A DNA stretch of 64,000 nt from Paraglaciecola arctica BSs20135 (GTDB lineage Bacteria > Pseudomonadota > Gammaproteobacteria > Enterobacterales > Alteromonadaceae). Position 1 is the stretch's first letter. Every line of letters starts with the position of its first letter. The position numbers and the translations under genes were made by a program. This document shows positions 61,639 to 64,000 of the stretch, one piece after another. The notes beneath the pieces were generated by a model. The model saw only the letters and a list, made by a program, of their open reading frames with translations. It was not told the DNA's origin and searched no databases. The stretch lies in the NCBI RefSeq assembly GCF_000314995.1, contig NZ_BAEO01000007.1, positions 62,001 through 126,000 of the forward strand, given 5' to 3'.

Positions 61639-61692
61639 ATTTTCTACACTCAACCTTATTTCTTTTGTCTACTCCCTAACTAAAGAATCTAT

Positions 61693-62154
61693 ATGTTTCA
61701 TTTGGCCCAGGTAAATATAGGCATCACTAAAGGCGCTATGGATAGTGCAGTGATGAAGGTATTTAGCGATAACCTAGATCCTATCAACGCTATCGCGGAA
61801 GCGTCAGAAGGTTTTGTCTGGCGACTCAAAGATGAGGGTGGCAACGCTACTGATATTGCGTTTTCAGACAATCCTAACGAACTGGTGAATATGTCAGTGT
61901 GGGAGTCGGTGGACGGCCTTAAGCATTTTATGTTTAAGACACATCATATTGATTTCCTGAAGCGCAAAAAGGAATGGTTTGAAACACCATCCGAAGCCAC
62001 CTACGTGCTTTGGTGGATCCGAAGCGGACATATTCCCACTATTGAAGAAGCTAAACATAAATTAAGCTTGATTAGGAAACACGGTGAAACAGCTGAGGCT
62101 TTTAGTTTTAAAAAGGTGTTTGCTGCGCCTAACGACGGCTTAATGAATAACTAA
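61693..62154 (+). CDS. DUF3291-family protein
   Basis: A 153-residue dimeric alpha/beta-barrel-like (ABM) protein. It begins H-L-A-Q-V-N-I-G, has G-F-V-W-R-L, then N-M-S-V-W-E-S-V-D and the Trp-rich Y-V-L-W-W-I-R-S-G-H-I-P, the DUF3291 pattern. Function unknown. It follows the hydrolase gene by 55 bases and may be in the same transcript. Confidence 0.87.
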   Translation: MFHLAQVNIGITKGAMDSAVMKVFSDNLDPINAIAEASEGFVWRLKDEGGNATDIAFSDNPNELVNMSVWESVDGLKHFMFKTHHIDFLKRKKEWFETPSEATYVLWWIRSGHIPTIEEAKHKLSLIRKHGETAEAFSFKKVFAAPNDGLMNN

Positions 62155-62228
62155 GCACCAGTTGGTTTTATAAAACACGTCAGGGCATGGCATAATATCC
62201 CTCTCATAAAATTTGTTATTTTTTATCT

Positions 62229-63353
62229 ATGAAAATATATTACGAAGACAGCATGCCTTATGCCGCTGAGTTTTTTAACGAACTTGGAGAGTGTCAGGTG
62301 TTCTCTCATAAAACGGTTAACGCTGCTATGTTGGCCGATGCTGATGTTTTATTAGTGCGCTCTACCACTAAAGTAAACGCTAACTTACTTTCGCAAAATA
62401 CCCGTCTGCAATTTGTGGCTACGGCCACTGCGGGAACTGATCATGTAGACCAAGAATATTTAGCAACACGTGGCATTCCATTTGTTTCAGCGGGTGGTTG
62501 TAATGCTGTAGCTGTAGCTGAATATGTATTGAGTGCCATGATAGTGACAGCCAATAAACATAGCTGGCAGTTAGCCGACAAAACAGTGGGCATTGTTGGG
62601 GCAGGGCATGTGGGCACTGCACTATCTAGTCTTTTAACTGTGCTTGGTATCAAACATAAGTTATGTGATCCACCTTTGGCTGATGGCGGTGACACTCGAG
62701 CTTTTGTGACAATGGACGAAATTATGCAATGTGATGTGATCACCTTGCATGTGCCATGGGTTAAAGAAGGCAAATATCAAACTCAAGGTATGTTTGATAA
62801 ACACAGGTTAAAACAATTGTCTGAACAACAATTATTGATCAACGCCTGTCGAGGTGAAGTCTTAGATAATCAAGCGGCACTAGAATTGTTTGAACAAGGC
62901 AAAAAGCTAAATTTAGTTTTAGATGTATGGGACAACGAACCTGATATTAAGTTGGAATTGATCCCGCATATTGCCTTAGCTACGGCACATATTGCCGGTC
63001 ACACTATTGAAGGTAAGGCCAGAGGTACCGAAATGTTGTATTTGGCTTTGTGTGAGTTGTGGGGTAAACAAGCCGATAAAAAACTCAGCGATTATTTGCC
63101 CAAAGCTACTATTGGACCTTTGATAGTCAAAGATACCCAAGATTTGCTAAAGGCTGCAAGCCAGTTGATACTTAAAGTGTATGATATATCTGAAGATGAC
63201 CAAGCTTTTAAAAAACAAGCTGATGGGCCAGATCAGTTTAGATATATCCGAAAACACTATCCTATAAGAAGAGAATTTTCTGCAATTGTCGTAAATGCTG
63301 GAAATTTTGTCGATTCAAAGGCAATCTACGCCCTTGGATTTTTGCCGCTATAA
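62229..63353 (+). CDS. pdxB: Erythronate-4-phosphate dehydrogenase
   Basis: PdxB oxidises 4-phosphoerythronate in the pyridoxal 5'-phosphate pathway. The 374-residue protein has the 2-hydroxyacid dehydrogenase fold: T-A-T-A-G-T-D-H near residue 60-67, NAD-binding V-G-I-V-G-A-G-H-V-G near 120, catalytic Arg in N-A-C-R-G-E near 207, Glu near 236 (D-N-E-P-D) and His in A-H-I-A-G-H-T near 255. A C-terminal dimerisation domain of about 90 residues (R-R-E-F) is typical. It is followed by asd, as in many relatives. Confidence 0.95.
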   Translation: MKIYYEDSMPYAAEFFNELGECQVFSHKTVNAAMLADADVLLVRSTTKVNANLLSQNTRLQFVATATAGTDHVDQEYLATRGIPFVSAGGCNAVAVAEYVLSAMIVTANKHSWQLADKTVGIVGAGHVGTALSSLLTVLGIKHKLCDPPLADGGDTRAFVTMDEIMQCDVITLHVPWVKEGKYQTQGMFDKHRLKQLSEQQLLINACRGEVLDNQAALELFEQGKKLNLVLDVWDNEPDIKLELIPHIALATAHIAGHTIEGKARGTEMLYLALCELWGKQADKKLSDYLPKATIGPLIVKDTQDLLKAASQLILKVYDISEDDQAFKKQADGPDQFRYIRKHYPIRREFSAIVVNAGNFVDSKAIYALGFLPL

Positions 63354-63412
63354 TAGCGTTTTAAAATTTGTACTTTAAACCAATAATTTAAATTTTTAGG
63401 AGTAATAAAACC

Positions 63413-64000
63413 ATGTCTCGGGCCTTTGATGTTGCCGTGTTGGGCGCTACTGGATTAGTAGGACAACATATGATCGAAATTCTTGAACAGAGAGATTTTC
63501 CGATTAACAAACTTTATCCATTAGCCAGCGCACGTTCTGCAGGCGGAAAGGTGACCTTCAAGGGAAAAGAGATTACCGTTTTAGATGCAGATGAATTTGA
63601 TTGGAGTCAGGTGCAACTTGGCTTTTTCTCTGCTGGTGGCAGTGTCTCTGAAAAATTTGCTCCTATTGCAGCCGAAGCTGGTTGTGTGGTGATCGATAAT
63701 ACCTCTCACTATCGCTACGATGCAGATATTCCTTTGGTTGTGCCAGAAGTGAATCCTCAAGCATTAGCCGATTTCCGTAATCGTAATATTATTGCTAATC
63801 CTAACTGTTCGACTATTCAAATGATGGTGGCTTTAAAGCCTATCCATGATGCAGTTGGTATTGAGCGAATTAACGTCTGTACCTACCAATCAGTATCGGG
63901 TGGCGGTAAGGAAGCAATAGATGAATTAGCCCATCAAACTGCGGCACTGTTAAGTGGCAAAGAAGTGAAGACTGAAGTTTTTAGTCGCCAAATCGCTTTT
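63413..64000 (+). CDS. asd: Aspartate-semialdehyde dehydrogenase (3' end outside window)
   Basis: The first 196 residues of a semialdehyde dehydrogenase. NADP binding is G-A-T-G-L-V-G near residues 10-16. The catalytic Cys lies in N-P-N-C-S-T-I-Q near 128-135. The E. coli Usg homologue at the equivalent place after pdxB lacks this Cys, so I call Asd. AGGAG lies 10 bases before the ATG. It makes aspartate semialdehyde for lysine, methionine and threonine, which links it to the dapD at 4260. Confidence 0.93.
   Translation, partial: MSRAFDVAVLGATGLVGQHMIEILEQRDFPINKLYPLASARSAGGKVTFKGKEITVLDADEFDWSQVQLGFFSAGGSVSEKFAPIAAEAGCVVIDNTSHYRYDADIPLVVPEVNPQALADFRNRNIIANPNCSTIQMMVALKPIHDAVGIERINVCTYQSVSGGGKEAIDELAHQTAALLSGKEVKTEVFSRQIAF

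Overview
The window is a chromosomal segment of an AT-rich marine gammaproteobacterium. The best fit is the Alteromonadaceae (Paraglaciecola/Glaciecola-like). This rests on the gene neighbourhoods epmC-yfcL-mnmC-fabB and pdxB-asd, a TonB-dependent receptor, PEP-CTERM proteins, and DUF2970, DUF6436 and DUF885 proteins. No database search was possible; all names come from motifs and remembered family patterns.

Layout. 1-24 kb is mostly ordinary core genome: an esterase fragment, an AraC regulator with an EamA exporter, small lipoproteins, dapD, a VCBS/FG-GAP protein, a DUF885 lipoprotein, a RIO-type kinase, a class I HMG-CoA reductase, a MocR regulator, CcoG, a three-gene operon (FFLEELY protein, thioesterase, aspartyl protease), then epmC, an NAD-kinase-like gene, yfcL, mnmC and fabB, the last with a FabR-like operator. 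24.2-31 kb holds an initiator tRNA followed by decayed copies of its 3' half, a tpm/MerR divergent pair with a textbook 19-bp-spacer promoter, a TonB-dependent receptor and repeat-rich spacers.

33.4-50 kb is an accessory island. It carries two toxin-antitoxin (TA) modules between long direct repeats, a defence-like cluster (HEPN protein, DUF262 protein and putative restriction endonuclease, divergent from a cytosine-5 DNA methyltransferase), two copies of a prlF-yhaV TA block (one with a broken antitoxin), several decayed antitoxin genes, duplicated 3' scraps of tag and a DUF2293 gene, a GC-rich glutathione transferase, and a family of composite repeats whose palindromic cores occur in both orientations.

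50-56.6 kb is a PEP-CTERM region: three short exported proteins, a hybrid histidine kinase, a NarL-type response regulator and an AraC regulator. A shared 18-base motif lies 140-170 bases upstream of two PEP-CTERM genes and of the response regulator, all in the same relative orientation, which suggests a local regulon. 56.8-64 kb returns to core genes: DUF2970, a chemotaxis receptor broken by an internal deletion and frameshift, DUF6436, a Crp/Fnr regulator divergent from an aldolase-like/hydrolase pair, DUF3291, pdxB and the start of asd.

The strongest candidates for something undescribed are the MTase/REase-like/DUF262/HEPN cluster, the PEP-CTERM regulon motif, and the repeat family with flipped cores.
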